Source: Epiperipatus broadwayi
Lineage: Eukaryota > Onychophora > Udeonychophora > Euonychophora > Peripatidae
NCBI GenBank assembly: GCA_028023455.1
Contig: JAQFVV010000001.1
Location: 24,915,401-24,979,400, forward strand
Direction: 5' to 3'
Length of the DNA: 64,000 nucleotides
In this document: one piece after another, positions 12,584-23,490 of the stretch
How the letters are laid out: each line of letters opens with the position of its first letter
Numbering within the stretch: position 1 is the stretch's first letter
Translations under genes and position numbers: made by a program
The notes under the pieces: model-generated
The model's input: the letters and a program-made list of their open reading frames with translations, nothing else
Databases searched by the model: none
Told to the model about the DNA's origin: nothing

Positions 12584-13338
12584 AAGGACTTGAACTCAGA
12601 CTTTCAAGCTCTCTACAGCTATGACCACATGTGAAAACGATAAATGATCTCCAATATATATATTTCGTGCTGAACCAGCACTCATCAGTTGGTCCAGTTC
12701 ACCGTCTCCCACACACATATACAATTAGTGCTCAGTTTATATTAAGATAGCAAATCACCAAACTTTAATACATAAGCTTCAATCTTCATCCTCCAACTTT
12801 TCTGCCATCCATATCATTGAAAATCTGAGAATGGAATGTTCAAAGTCCTTGTTGATGCCAATATTATTGTCATACCCATGTTGACTTAAGTTATTCTGAC
12901 CTCTCACATGTAAGGCCTTAATATTTCCATTTAAATATCCCTTTTCTATATATTTAAATGGACATATTATGGTCTTACATGTGAAGATTGAGTGACTTAA
13001 AGTCAACATGGATATGATAATAATATCGGCATAACAAGGGCTTTGAGGATTACATCCTTGGATTTTCAATGATATGAATGGTTGAGGAGTTGGAGGATAG
13101 AGAAGATTGAAGCTTGTCCTTTAAAATTTGAAGATTTGATATCTTAATATAAATTGAGCACTGATTGCTTATATGTGTGGCAAATGATGATCTGGGCCAA
13201 TTGATGAGTGCTGATGCAGCACGGAATACATATATTGGAGATTATATATCTTTTTTACATGTATGTGATCATGTGTATTAGATATATAAGATGGAGTGGG
13301 TACCTGTAGGGTTCTTGAAAGTCTGACTTCAAGTTCTT
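12584..13338. repeat. ~755 bp foldback element (long imperfect inverted repeat)
   Basis: The left arm (about 12584-12938) is the imperfect reverse complement of the right arm (about 12949-13338), with a loop of about 10 bases. Matching blocks are AGACTTTCAAG at the outer ends (12599 and 13313), ATCTCCAATATAT (12648 and 13231), AGCACTCATCA.TTGG, TCCTCCAACT, ATATCATTGAAAATC and CATTTAAATAT at the loop. Identity is about 75-80% by eye. It may be a foldback transposon, a MITE, or two copies of one repeat inserted head to head. A transcript would fold into a long hairpin. A 96-codon minus ORF (12779-13069) spans the centre and is treated as incidental. Confidence 0.75.
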
Positions 13339-14720
13339 CTAATTAAAAAAGTTATATCTTATAATTGACATTTTCATCTTCTATTAACATTGAATAATAA
13401 TTATATCATCTAGTCTTCATTCTAAATGAGTAAGTGTTTATTTAGTTGTAGTGATAAAACAAAATATAATGGTAGTTAAAATTTTATTAAAGTATTTGTG
13501 TTCAAATTTCTTAACATCTACTCTCATATTATATTATTGTGTCTGCTTTCTTATTATTTCATTTAAATCAATTTTAATTTTTATTGCATGCCCCACATCA
13601 CATATTGCTCATGTAGAAAATTTATTGTGATCACCACCAACAGCGTTGGGGCACATAATCATAATGATTTTTTAATTAATCAAATACCATTTATAAGTGA
13701 GCTTGTATCTAAGCAGTATAGAGGCACTTTGGAAATGACACAAATTGCATACAATAATAACCCAGCTATTCATTAAAGTTAAAATAAAAATAATCACATA
13801 TAAACATTTTTTTAGTATCAGTTTATGAATATATATCGTATCTTAAGATACTCTCATAGCTTTTGAAAAGCTAATTTGGAGAATCACATTCTGGCAACTA
13901 CAGTGCATGGAAAAATAATCATAACTTAAAATTATAATCAACTATATAACTTCTTGATCAACTAACTATATATATATATATTTGTAGTATAATAATATCT
14001 TTGAAACATTATTTTTACATAATGCTGATGATATAAAATATGTTAAATGTGGATAGAGTAATGTTTATTGCAATATATGAGAAATACAAAGACTTGATTA
14101 TGAACTTTAGTATTAACAACATCTTTCTATTTATCTTCACTTATTATGTATGAAATTTGTTATAAAAAATATTTATTTTTGATATGTATTTATATGAAAT
14201 TCAAATGGAAGTAAACTATATCATAAATAATGGGTAATTAACATTTATATGTCAACAAACAATAAAAAATAGAGTGAATTATTCATATAAATAACAATTT
14301 TTTAAATTTTTGCAGTAACTATATATATACAATTGATCCCAAAACATGAATTTCATTCCATCTTTCACCTATGAAAACTATAACAAGATTTATAATAAGT
14401 AATGCATACATTTTTCTTAGTCTTTTGACATGCTGTTGTCATCCTTTAAACGTTATTTGATAGTAATTGAGTACTTTCAGAATATAATATAAGAATTGCT
14501 ATATTTTATAGTTTAGTGAGATCAAAAGTAGAAATTAAGACAGAAATTAAACTATTAGTGATTAATAAAAGTTTTTTTAATTGAATAGTACCAAAACCTG
14601 TCTGATGTAAGATGTGACTTTTTATTGAATGATAGTAAGAAAAATAATCTCATATTTATAATAAATGTACAGTAATTGATTTATAATTCAAGGAGGGCTA
14701 AATTTAATAAAGCTCAATAT
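13339..14720. other. A/T-rich non-coding stretch
   Basis: No gene is recognised. The 62-codon ORF at 13588-13776 has no known motif. The stretch ends at the target site of the gypsy element, where the last bases are AATAT. Confidence 0.4.
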
Positions 14721-17567
14721 TGAAACAGTAACGTCTGCTTTGCAGATCTTCGTTTCACCTTTTCTCACCTATTTCCTACCCTCATACCTTAGTTTGAACC
14801 CCAATCTATCGTAGTGTGTCTGCAATACGCTTATATACTGAAAATCCCGCCTAATTTTAAACCACGAGTACAATGCTCGTATTATATATATAACTCATTC
14901 CCAAATAAATAAAAGATTATAGATTATGTATATGTTCACATAATTTTGATTTATTAAAAAGTAGGTTATATAAGTCGTAATTGCGCACACACTATGATAA
15001 GCAATTTAAAACATATCAAAAATTATAAATTGTTAAAGTTATTTTGTTTGAATCTATTTACAAATATATTACCGTCATAATATATTTTGATTTAAAATAA
15101 AATTCATTTAGTAAATATTCGTTTAGTAAATAGATTCAAATATTGCAATTTAAAAGTAAAGTAATTTTCGTTTAATTTAATAAAAGTCATTCCAAATATT
15201 TCTGTTAAAATAAATGAGGGACAATAGTTTAATTAGTTAATGTTATATAAGTTTATCTAAAAACAGCAGATTTCCACTTAAGGTTTTCTTTAATTAGTAA
15301 AAGTAATTTTTAATTAAATCTAGTTTGTAATTCGAATGTCGACAGGGAAATTAACAAAAGAAATTAATTAATGTTGAATTCCTTTAGACATTCGGATAGA
15401 TTTAATTACAGCTGATAAGTCCGATATATTTTTGTAATGCTCCAGGGCAGTTCTATTGTAAAATTCTATTATAAAAGGAGGGTTTTCTTTTGTTCTCCAT
15501 TCTAATGTTTCTAAGAGAAATCATTCTGAGGTCTAATGTTTCTAACCAAAATTATTGTAGTAATTTGTAAATCTTGACATGACTGAGTAGAGCGCAAGAA
15601 GGCTATTTCTTTCCGGAATGGTCATATGCTGCCGTAGACCATTGGAAGTTATCACACAAGGAACCCTGGAACTGCTGCTGCTGCCAAAAATATGAACATT
15701 TCCAGATTTTGCTGTTAAATTATATAAAAACCTGCCAACCATCAATCTACCTAAAAATGCTTCTCCAGAGGTAACCCTAAATTAACCCAAGAGCTCTTGT
15801 GATAACTAACATGCTATAGCTATTTTAAATTGTTTTCTGATATTTCACATAACTTTATTACATATTTCTTTTAAATATAATCAACATTTTGCTCTCTATC
15901 CTTGGGTTAATATTTTCTATTTATTAAGCTTTCTGTTATTTTATTATGATAATGTGTCAGAATTGTCTTTGACCGAGTGAATTATTCCCTTTGATGAAAA
16001 TAAGACGCCGCTATGAAGGCATATTTTAAATTTCTAAATAATTTTCTAATTTTATTATCTTGCAAATCACTCGTTCGAGGGCAATTCTTTTCTTTAATAT
16101 ATAATATAATCACATAGTTTAAAATCTACATGTCATTGATTTTAATCTAATATGAGAGTATGTGCGAGGTCAATGATTAAATGTGTCCCTTAATGCATGA
16201 TTGCGTATATAAATCTATACTTACTTTTCAAACCCGCAAGCATGCATTTTCCTATTTTAATTACCGTGTTCGACTTTAATTACAAAGTTCATCATTGACG
16301 TCGAGAATGTGCAGACCCTTTTAAATGAATTTCTGGGAATTTGATTGGGTATTTTCTCTTAATCCAAGTAAAACCCATTCAGTATGTCTTTATATACACT
16401 AGTCTCGTATTGCTGGTAAATGAATTGGTTGTTGAGACCGCTTTGTTTTAATTTTCCAAGGATTCTTTACACGGCCAAGGCCGTTCTCTTCGCTTTTTGC
16501 GGTTTCCAGGCAGAGTGTGTCCACAAATGACACACCTGGGAATTAAACGCAATCATCACCCAGTCGCTAAGGTTCGGCTGTTCATGAAAATACTTTCCTA
16601 CGGGTTAGCGGCGAGATGCCCTCCGTAATCATTCCGGATATTCAATATTGTTTTATTTTATATTTATTTTACAAAGCATCTGTGACTTAAACGTGTCACA
16701 CCCTCCAACTTTAATAAATTCATTATCAGCAATACGGATCTCCCAATGTAATTTTATTATTATTATTATCGAATAAATGCTTTGATCACATTCCCACTTT
16801 GTTGCTTAGTAAGCTTTTGTCCATGCTATTCTCGAAATCAATAAATATTTTAGAATACTTAATTTTCAAATATTTTCTTCACCTCGCTCATGTTCCTATC
16901 TCATCAAACACATTATCGTAATGCTATTAGCCCGAGGAATAGAATATATCACTTTGCTTTAAAACCTTTTTGTCATTTATTGGAATATAATGCCCACAAT
17001 TCTTAAACTTGTATAATTGCTCAAAGCACCTCGCACATGTTCCTATCTCATCAAGCACATTATCGTAATGCTATTAGCCCGAGGAATAGAATATATCACT
17101 TTGCTTTAAAACCTTTTTGTCATTTATTGGAATATAATGCCCACAATTATTTAATACGCGTCCCTGTCTCATATAAGCAGACAGTGGCGTTTTATATATA
17201 TTTTATATAAATAAATTTTGTGAAATTATTTAAAACTAAATTTGATCTCTTATTTTATTGATTCCTATCACTGTCTCGGTCTATATATATATTTTCTTTA
17301 TTTCTTTTGTAAATCCATAGATGTTAATAAGCCACTCAACCTTCTTTTAGTATAGAGTCTTTTGTTTCTCCCTGACCACCAGGCACCGGTTAAAGGTTAT
17401 ACTAGTAGTGGCATCAGATGCGTTATCACGTAGATGGCGCTGTGAAATTTGGACTTTAGATTCGAACTTAGTATATCTAGAAGGCAATCCTCCTAGAATT
17501 TTCAGTTTCATGTGTGGGGTTTGAATTCTGCAGTGTGTTAGCGAGATAGACGATTCTGACTGTTACA
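14721..17567 (+). repeat. 5' long terminal repeat
   Basis: This is the left LTR, about 2847 bp, opening with an imperfect hairpin (TGAAACAGTAACG paired with CTTCGTTTCA). It differs from the right LTR mainly by a tandem duplication of about 147 bp: the block starting CACCTCG at 16880 recurs at 17027. The minus-strand ORF at 15542-15745 is also present in the right LTR and is probably not a gene. The promoter and polyadenylation signals inside it could not be placed with confidence. Confidence 0.85.
16880..17173 (+). repeat. 147-bp tandem duplication inside the 5' LTR
   Basis: The block running from CACCTCG to TGCCCACAATT, including CATGTTCCTATCTCATCAA, occurs twice in a row with a period of 147 bases. 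The 3' LTR has it once (from about 25655). It accounts for nearly all of the 140 bp length difference between the LTRs. It arose after insertion, or during the reverse transcription that made this copy. Confidence 0.8.
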
Positions 17568-17594
17568 TAGTATATATTTTTTTTTCCGGATCCA

Positions 17595-17621
17595 TGGCTT
17601 GCCCAAACGTGGAGCCTCGAA
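17595..17621 (+). promoter_or_regulatory. Degenerate tRNA-Lys primer binding site
   Basis: The sequence TGGCTTGCCCAAACGTGG, then AGCCTCGAA, closely follows the complement of the 3' end of animal tRNA-Lys (TGGCGCCCAACGTGGGGC...). It has small insertions and one substitution. It starts 27 bases after the LTR end, further than the usual 0-10. It may be a decayed or shifted primer site. A second, cleaner partial match lies at 18228-18240. Confidence 0.5.
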
Positions 17622-18948
17622 TATTTAAACACCCACATCCCTGTAGATCTTAATTATTTAAACACCCACATCCCTGTAGCTTAATTTTAGCATTTTGTTT
17701 CTTATTTAATCACTCAAATCCTTTATATTTTTGATGTATAATATTTTTCAAACTCTATATTGTTTATTTGCGTGTATATTTCATATATTTTGTTTGACTC
17801 GGGCATTCAATTACTTATACTGTATAATCAGAACTTGTCCAAACTTGCTATAGTGCGATACGAGCCATCTGTATTTATCTGTATTTATTGTTTCATTTAA
17901 GTCACACTATATACGCATGGCGTGAATTACTTAAATATTGTCCCAAGTGAATATTGTGACAATCTATGAATATTTCAAATATTGTATTTTTCTATCAAAA
18001 TAAAGTTTTATCGGCTCAATGCGCAAGATAGCATAATAATAATTTTGTACGGTAATGACCTAGATATAATAGGCTATCGTATGGAATTCAAAAATTCAAT
18101 AATAAATAAAATGTTGTAATCAATAAAAAAATGCGAATGTTTTAATGAGTGCCCGTAGTTAAATGGAATAGTTATTAAAATTCATTTTGGGAAGCTAACA
18201 GTCCATGGATCCTTTTAACTGGTGACATGGCGCCCAAGGGTAATTTCATTAAACGGAGTTACTTCTATAATAAATTTTGTCACCAGGCTAAATTCTTTTA
18301 TATAATTTATTTTTTTCAACGTGTGCAAAGTTTTCTTAGACCAAATAATGAGACGTGAATCGGATCAATAATTATGTAAATAAAAATATATGTATGCTAA
18401 TCTTAAATAAGAAGGAACGAAATGAGTATACCCGGATCTAGCGAATGTTAACATATATAAATAAAAATTGCTTGAGTTTAAAAATATATATGTTAGCGAA
18501 ATATTTTGACAGATAGAATTTAAGAGATTTTTATATATACGGGCAGTTAAAAATATATATGTTGGCAGCAGATTTAAACAAGAAATTTTTGCAGTAATAA
18601 AAGGGCAGTTGTTGGGGTTTTAGTGATAAATGTAAAAACAGCAATTAGGCCAACAGAACCGAGAGGGAGATAGCCTATTAGCCATTAATAAAATTTGAAA
18701 TCAAACGTAATAGTAATCGCAGAGAGTCAATCAAGGAAAATATAATAATAGTATTTTTTTTAACTGTATTAGTTTTAGTAAGTTCAACGTAAAACAGTTT
18801 AAAAGTTTTCTTTATCAGTGCTATATATTGTGTTTTAAAAGTACACCTATTCGTTAAGAAAATTTTTTTAGGATATCTTAAATAGTTAGCAATAAAATAA
18901 AAGGGAAAAAGTCATCATCATCATCGATCACGATAATCGTCCAAGGCC
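17622..18948 (+). other. Long untranslated leader of the gypsy element
   Basis: About 1.3 kb between primer site and gag has no ORF. It includes a short tandem repeat (a ~35 bp unit containing TTTAAACACCCACATCCCTG, twice, at 17624-17681). It also includes a second primer-site-like string TGGCGCCCAAGGG at 18228-18240, preceded by GGTGACA, which looks like an LTR end. Confidence 0.5.
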
Positions 18949-19939
18949 ATGGATAATATGGAGAACAACCACGATGAACAAGAACTGGACCCATCTGGAT
19001 TTCTTGAATCTCCTCCAATAAGTATGAGACCTGTCCAGCAAACGAGCCAGGGAGAATTCAATCGGAAATATCTGGAGGAATTGTATAGGAGAAGCGAGAG
19101 AAGGCAAGAGAGCATGAAAAGGAAGCCCGAAGAAAAGAGGAAGAGTATAAAACATTTAACAGGATGCTCCTTGACGAAATTGTCAAAGTAAAAAAAAAAC
19201 AAAGGGCTCTCGAACTTAATATTGAAGAACGCTACCTAGAAAACTGGAAAGAGGACAAAACTACAAATCAGAGCTGTCAGACCTTTGATAGCAATCGACC
19301 AATTTCTCAAATCAACAATAGTACAAGAGATGCAGCCTGCAGTACATTAATTTCAGACCTCAGGATTCAAACCCAGATTGATAAAATAATCACCATTCAG
19401 ATACAGATATTTCGAGGAGAAATAGGAGAAAATCCTCACCCACACTTGGATAGCTTGCGGGATTTTTTTCTCTGTGTAAGATGAACTGTCGCGAACAGAC
19501 TGTGATCGCTAGCCATTACTTATATGGCTATGCAAAAGATTGGTGGGGCATGTTGACTAAAAAACCGAGTGACTTTGCCAATTACTGTAACACATTATTG
19601 AAGTATTATTGGAGTGAGGATTGGCAGAGCAGGATTCTAAATACGATTTTCCAGGAGAAGTATGAAGCAATCAAAGAGACTTGCGTGCAATTTTTCATCC
19701 GTCTGGTAAACCAATTTAGATCACTCACCACGTTCAAGTTTTCAGATTCCTACATCATCCATACAATCCAACTGAATATGCCATTACCTATCCAATGGCT
19801 TATGGTCAGCAGCAGGATCAAAGATGTGGAAGTCATGGCGGAATTTTTGACTATGATCAACTCTGGCCCAGGGAATCCCCACCATCAATCAGAACAAAAT
19901 ATGATGGGAGGAAATACGAGCCCAAAAGAACCCTGTTAG
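18949..19939 (+). pseudogene. Gypsy Gag (frameshifted)
   Basis: Gag is the nucleocapsid/capsid precursor of the element. Its start is the ATG at 18949 in a good context (GGCCATGG). The coding continues in three successive frames: 18949-19191, 19164-19484 and 19481-19939. The N-terminal part is charged and coiled-coil-like (acidic, then Arg/Glu/Lys-rich). The capsid-like part at 19481 onward has the Retrotrans_gag pattern, including YLYGYAKDWWGML and a downstream FIRLVNQFRSL block. No CCHC zinc knuckle is visible. Two frame changes show the gene is inactive as it stands. Gag and the protease frame overlap at 19795-19939, where a programmed shift could have operated in the active element. Confidence 0.75.
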
Positions 19940-20640
19940 CACAACCCCACTACTCTCATCCTCCAACAAAAGGAAGCCTCTTAGGGGATATGAACCCCGT
20001 ATCAATGGTTATCCGAGAAGAGGACCCCACCTGTGGAGTTCCTATTGGTCCATGTCCAGTAATAAACATCGGAGTGGGATCCATTGAACTTCCTGCCCTC
20101 ATTGACACTGGCAGTCAGATTTCCTGCATTTCAGAGGGATGGTTGCTACGAATGGAAGAACGGAGTGGATGTATACCCAGGTTACCATCCCTTCCCATCC
20201 AGATGAAACTGGCTGATGGAAAAAGAACCAAGACTGAAGCATACTAAGTATGGTTAGAAATAATCTTAAGGAAAATAATCATTGGGCACACTTTCCTAGT
20301 TATAAAAGGATTGGTCCATGATGTTATAATTGGATCCGATTTTCTGACCCAAAATAAGTATATCCTTGACAATGCCACGAATTCAATCATGGTCCAGCAA
20401 GAGAAGATAGATTTTAATGAAGCCAATGTCTTACCTGGAGTCCAAGTTCAGTGTATGGAGGCCAGCATCGATGAAGGCACCATCAAAGATAAGGTCAAAG
20501 AATCATCACTAGAAACCATCGAGAATCAGTCCCAATTGCATCAACTGCTAATGGCAAGTCAGCAAATCTTCTCTCCAATACCTGGAGAAATTAAAGGTTA
20601 TGTCCACCGGATTCGTGTGAAGGAGGAAACCCACTTCTAG
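19940..20640 (+). pseudogene. Gypsy aspartic protease region
   Basis: The active-site block LIDTGSQISCIS, with the Asp-Thr-Gly triad at 20104-20112, identifies a retropepsin. It cuts the polyprotein and works as a dimer. The later block DVIIGSDFL (about 20320-20346) matches the conserved (I/L)(L/I)G.DFL strand. The frame carries in-frame stops at 20245-20247 and 20638-20640. It continues in the same frame into the reverse transcriptase, so the stops are single-site lesions rather than frameshifts. Confidence 0.8.
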
Positions 20641-21470
20641 GCCCGGACATACCCCATTCCTTTCCAATATCAAGATGAAGTGAGCGCTCAGATCCAACAG
20701 ATGATTACATGGGGGGTAATTGAGAAAGGATCATCGCTCTATAATAACCCATTAGTGGTTGTGAAAAAGAAAAATGGGTCTATAAGACTGTGTTTAGACG
20801 CCAGAATGCTCAACAATATCACGATACCGGAACGGGATATCCCACCACCTGTACAGGAAGTTTTTCTCAAATTATCTACAAAGAATATTTTTTCCACATT
20901 AGACTTAACTGCTAGCTATTGGCAGATGATATTACACCCCCAAGACAGAAAATACACGGCTTTCCGTCACAATGGGCAAACACATCTATTTAAGAGAGTA
21001 CCTTTTGGGCTCATAAATAGCGGCGCTGGATTAATGAGGTGCTTGGACCAAGTTCTATCCAAAGATCTAAAAAAAAATTAGTGTGCTATATCGATGATGT
21101 GGTCATTGCATCGCGCAACCCTCCGGAACACCTGGAGCACCTGAAGCAGTTCTTTTCTGAATGTGCCCAAAAGAATATTACTGTGAATCTAGAAAAGAGT
21201 CACTTTGCTCTAAAAGAAATTGCATTTTTGGGACACATCGTAAATGGACAAGGAATTCAGACCCATCCGGATAAGGTAGAAGGAATCCAGAACTTCCCGA
21301 GGCCTATCAATAGAAAGCAGATTAGATCCTTGTTAGGCCTCTGCAATTACTACCATAAGTTCTATCCAGGCTTTGCAAAAGATAGCTCCACATTGCTGGA
21401 ACTATTGAAGCAACCCCGTCGGTGGGTATGGAATGAACAGCACGAGCAAGATTTCAAGAAAATCAAGGAC
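20641..21470 (+). pseudogene. Gypsy reverse transcriptase domain
   Basis: This domain copies the element's RNA into DNA. Motifs in order are WGVIEKGSSLYNNPLVVVKK, IRLCLDARMLN, FSTLDLTASYWQM (first catalytic Asp), the RVPFGLINSGAG block and YIDDVVIAS (the Y-x-D-D pair, 21087-21098). The thumb/connection contains FLGHIVNGQGI and RSLLGLCNYYHKF. The frame changes in the A-run at about 21069-21077, between the FGL and YIDD blocks. The chain is therefore broken even though both catalytic blocks look intact. Confidence 0.85.
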
Positions 21471-21890
21471 AATTTCCTCCAGACTGTGATGTTATGTTAT
21501 CCTGATTTCACTCGCCCATTCTATTTGCAGACTGACAGCAGCAAGAAAGGTCTAGGTGTTGTACTGTTCCAGGTTAATCAAGCAGGCCAACATCAGGTCT
21601 TGTACTTCATTGGCTGTACATTAAGAGGTGCAGAGAAAATTTATACTGTCACTGAACAAGAGACTTTAGCCATTGTATGGCCGTGCAGCAAATTCAAGCA
21701 GATATTGCTGGGATCGGAAGTAATTATAATTACGGACCACCGGTGCTTGGAATTTCTGAATAAAAGTTATCTAAACAACGATTGCCTTATATGATGAAGC
21801 GTGTCACTGCAGAAATTCCCCTACAAGATAATTTATTGCCCAGGCTCTGAGAATATTGTGGCCGATGTATTGAGTCGTCATCCTGTGGAA
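21471..21890 (+). pseudogene. Gypsy RNase H domain
   Basis: It follows the reverse transcriptase in the same frame. The block FYLQTDSSKKGLGVVLFQ (first catalytic Asp near 21534) and TEQETLAIVW (catalytic Glu) identify the type-I RNase H that degrades the RNA strand of the hybrid. A third block, IITDHRCLEFL, supplies the next Asp. A stop at 21792-21794 interrupts the frame. GSENIVADVLSRHP at about 21844-21885 is the usual end of this domain. Confidence 0.8.
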
Positions 21891-23153
21891 GTTAAACCTT
21901 GCAACCCTATGATATCAGACCAGCCATTAATAATCATGACTAACGTGTTGGACCAGGAAATTGAAAAGAAACTTAAGAATTTGCAGTATTGGCAGGAAAA
22001 GCAGCGCCAGTACAGAGATTTAATGCAAGAAGTCCAAAGGCAAGGAAACCCTGCTCAAGGATGTACCACTGGTAGGGGAAAAAGGAGATACAGATTGCAA
22101 AATAGACTTTTTCTGCAACAAACTGAGAATAGATTGTGGAAAATTCTCATACTACCTGATTTAAGAAGCCCACTAATCACTTATATGCACAGCCTGGTGG
22201 GACATTATGGTCCCAGAAAAACCGAAGAAGTCCTGAGGCGGCAGTTTCATTGGCCACAGATGTATAGTGATATATTACATACCCTCCAGAAATGTAATAC
22301 ATGCGCTAAAAGCAAACCCCCAAATAAGATCTTCAGCGGTACCCCCGCCTCCATTATCCCATTGGGACCCAACAAGGTATTGGCAGTAGACCACTATGGG
22401 CCACTACCATCCTATGGTATATGTCGGTACCTTTTTGTCACCTACGACGTATTTTCTAAGTGGCCTACCCGGTCATAAGGGCAGATTCAAAAAGTGCAAT
22501 TAGGGCGTTACAGTGCAAGCAATTTGTGACCATCGGCAAGCCCGAAGCAATACTCTCAGATCATGCCTCGGCTTTCACTTCACGAGAATGGCAAACCTGG
22601 ATAAAGAGCCAAGGTCTCAGGCATGTGATGACATCCATTAGAAACCCCCAATCCAACCCCTGCGAGAGGGTCATGCGGGAAATTAACCGGCTGTTTCGGA
22701 CGTGCATCCACGATAACCACCGGGGCTGGGTCAACCGAACGGAAGAAATTTTCAGTACATTAATGGAACCATTAATGAGGCTACAGGGCTAACACTAATG
22801 TGTCTTCATTTTGGTAAGCCAGAGCAACCATTAATTAAAATATTCCTGCCCAAGGATGATCAAGAAGTTGACAGAGAAGAGGACCGGCGAGCAGTTCATC
22901 ATCATCTGAAAGCCAGGGCAGAAAAAAACAATTAAAGGAAACAAGGTCCTACCAATTTCAAGTTGGGGATCATGTATGGGTCAGAACTCCAAAGCCCAGT
23001 TGCCGGGACCTGTGTAAATACAAGAAGTTTTTCCCACTGTATCAAGGGCCATATGTGATAAAACGGGTAAGCGGCCCAAATGCATATTTACTGGAGGATA
23101 ATGGGACCATAAGAGGGACTTATAATGCTAGGAGTCTAAAACCCCTTGTATAA
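21891..23153 (+). pseudogene. Gypsy integrase
   Basis: Integrase inserts the cDNA into the genome. An HHCC-type zinc domain is present at about 22185-22305 (His residues in HSLVGHYGP, Cys residues in CNTCAKS). The catalytic core shows Asp in AVDHYGPL (22389-22391), Asp in LSDHASAF (22559-22561) and Glu in NPCERVM (22664-22666), the last two about 35 residues apart as expected. A GPY/F-type C-terminal block, LYQGPYVIKRV, lies at about 23038-23070, and the chain ends at the stop 23151-23153. Frame changes near 22465, 22770 and 22930, the last next to an in-frame stop, break it. Confidence 0.85.
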
Positions 23154-23490
23154 CACCCACCAGACCCAGGATTATAGTAGTTAAACAACAAAAAAAAATG
23201 CACACGTCACAGGATAAATGAGAAAGGAGATCGGATATAAACAATGTTAATCTATTAGATTTGTTAAATAAAATTTTGTTGAAGGGGGGAGATAATAGAA
23301 AATGTTCGCTAGATGGTAGATTTATTAATATGACCGGGGTATATAATTGAGTTTCGTTTCTTCATTATATTTATATCTTGTACATTATGGGTTATCTTGT
23401 AAATTTTTTTTATGCAGGCTTCATAGGTGGACACCTGTTGTAAGATCTTTTTTTTTAACAATTTTTTTTTGTTCTGTCACTAAGGGAATG
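23154..23490 (+). other. Gypsy 3' untranslated region with polypurine tracts
   Basis: The purine run GAAGGGGGGAGA at 23281-23292 looks like a classical polypurine tract but stands about 200 bases before the 3' LTR. A weaker run, AAGGGAA, lies directly at the LTR border (23483-23489). Which of them primed plus-strand synthesis is uncertain. Confidence 0.5.

Noticed and set aside
15542-15745. 67-codon minus-strand ORF conserved at 24311-24514
   Set aside because: Conservation is explained by its lying in the two LTRs. There is no motif, and LTR pairs keep any chance ORF.
18921-19202. Minus-strand ORFs of 93 and 75 codons over the gag start
   Set aside because: They lie antisense to the Gag frame, which has a start context and the expected position in the element.
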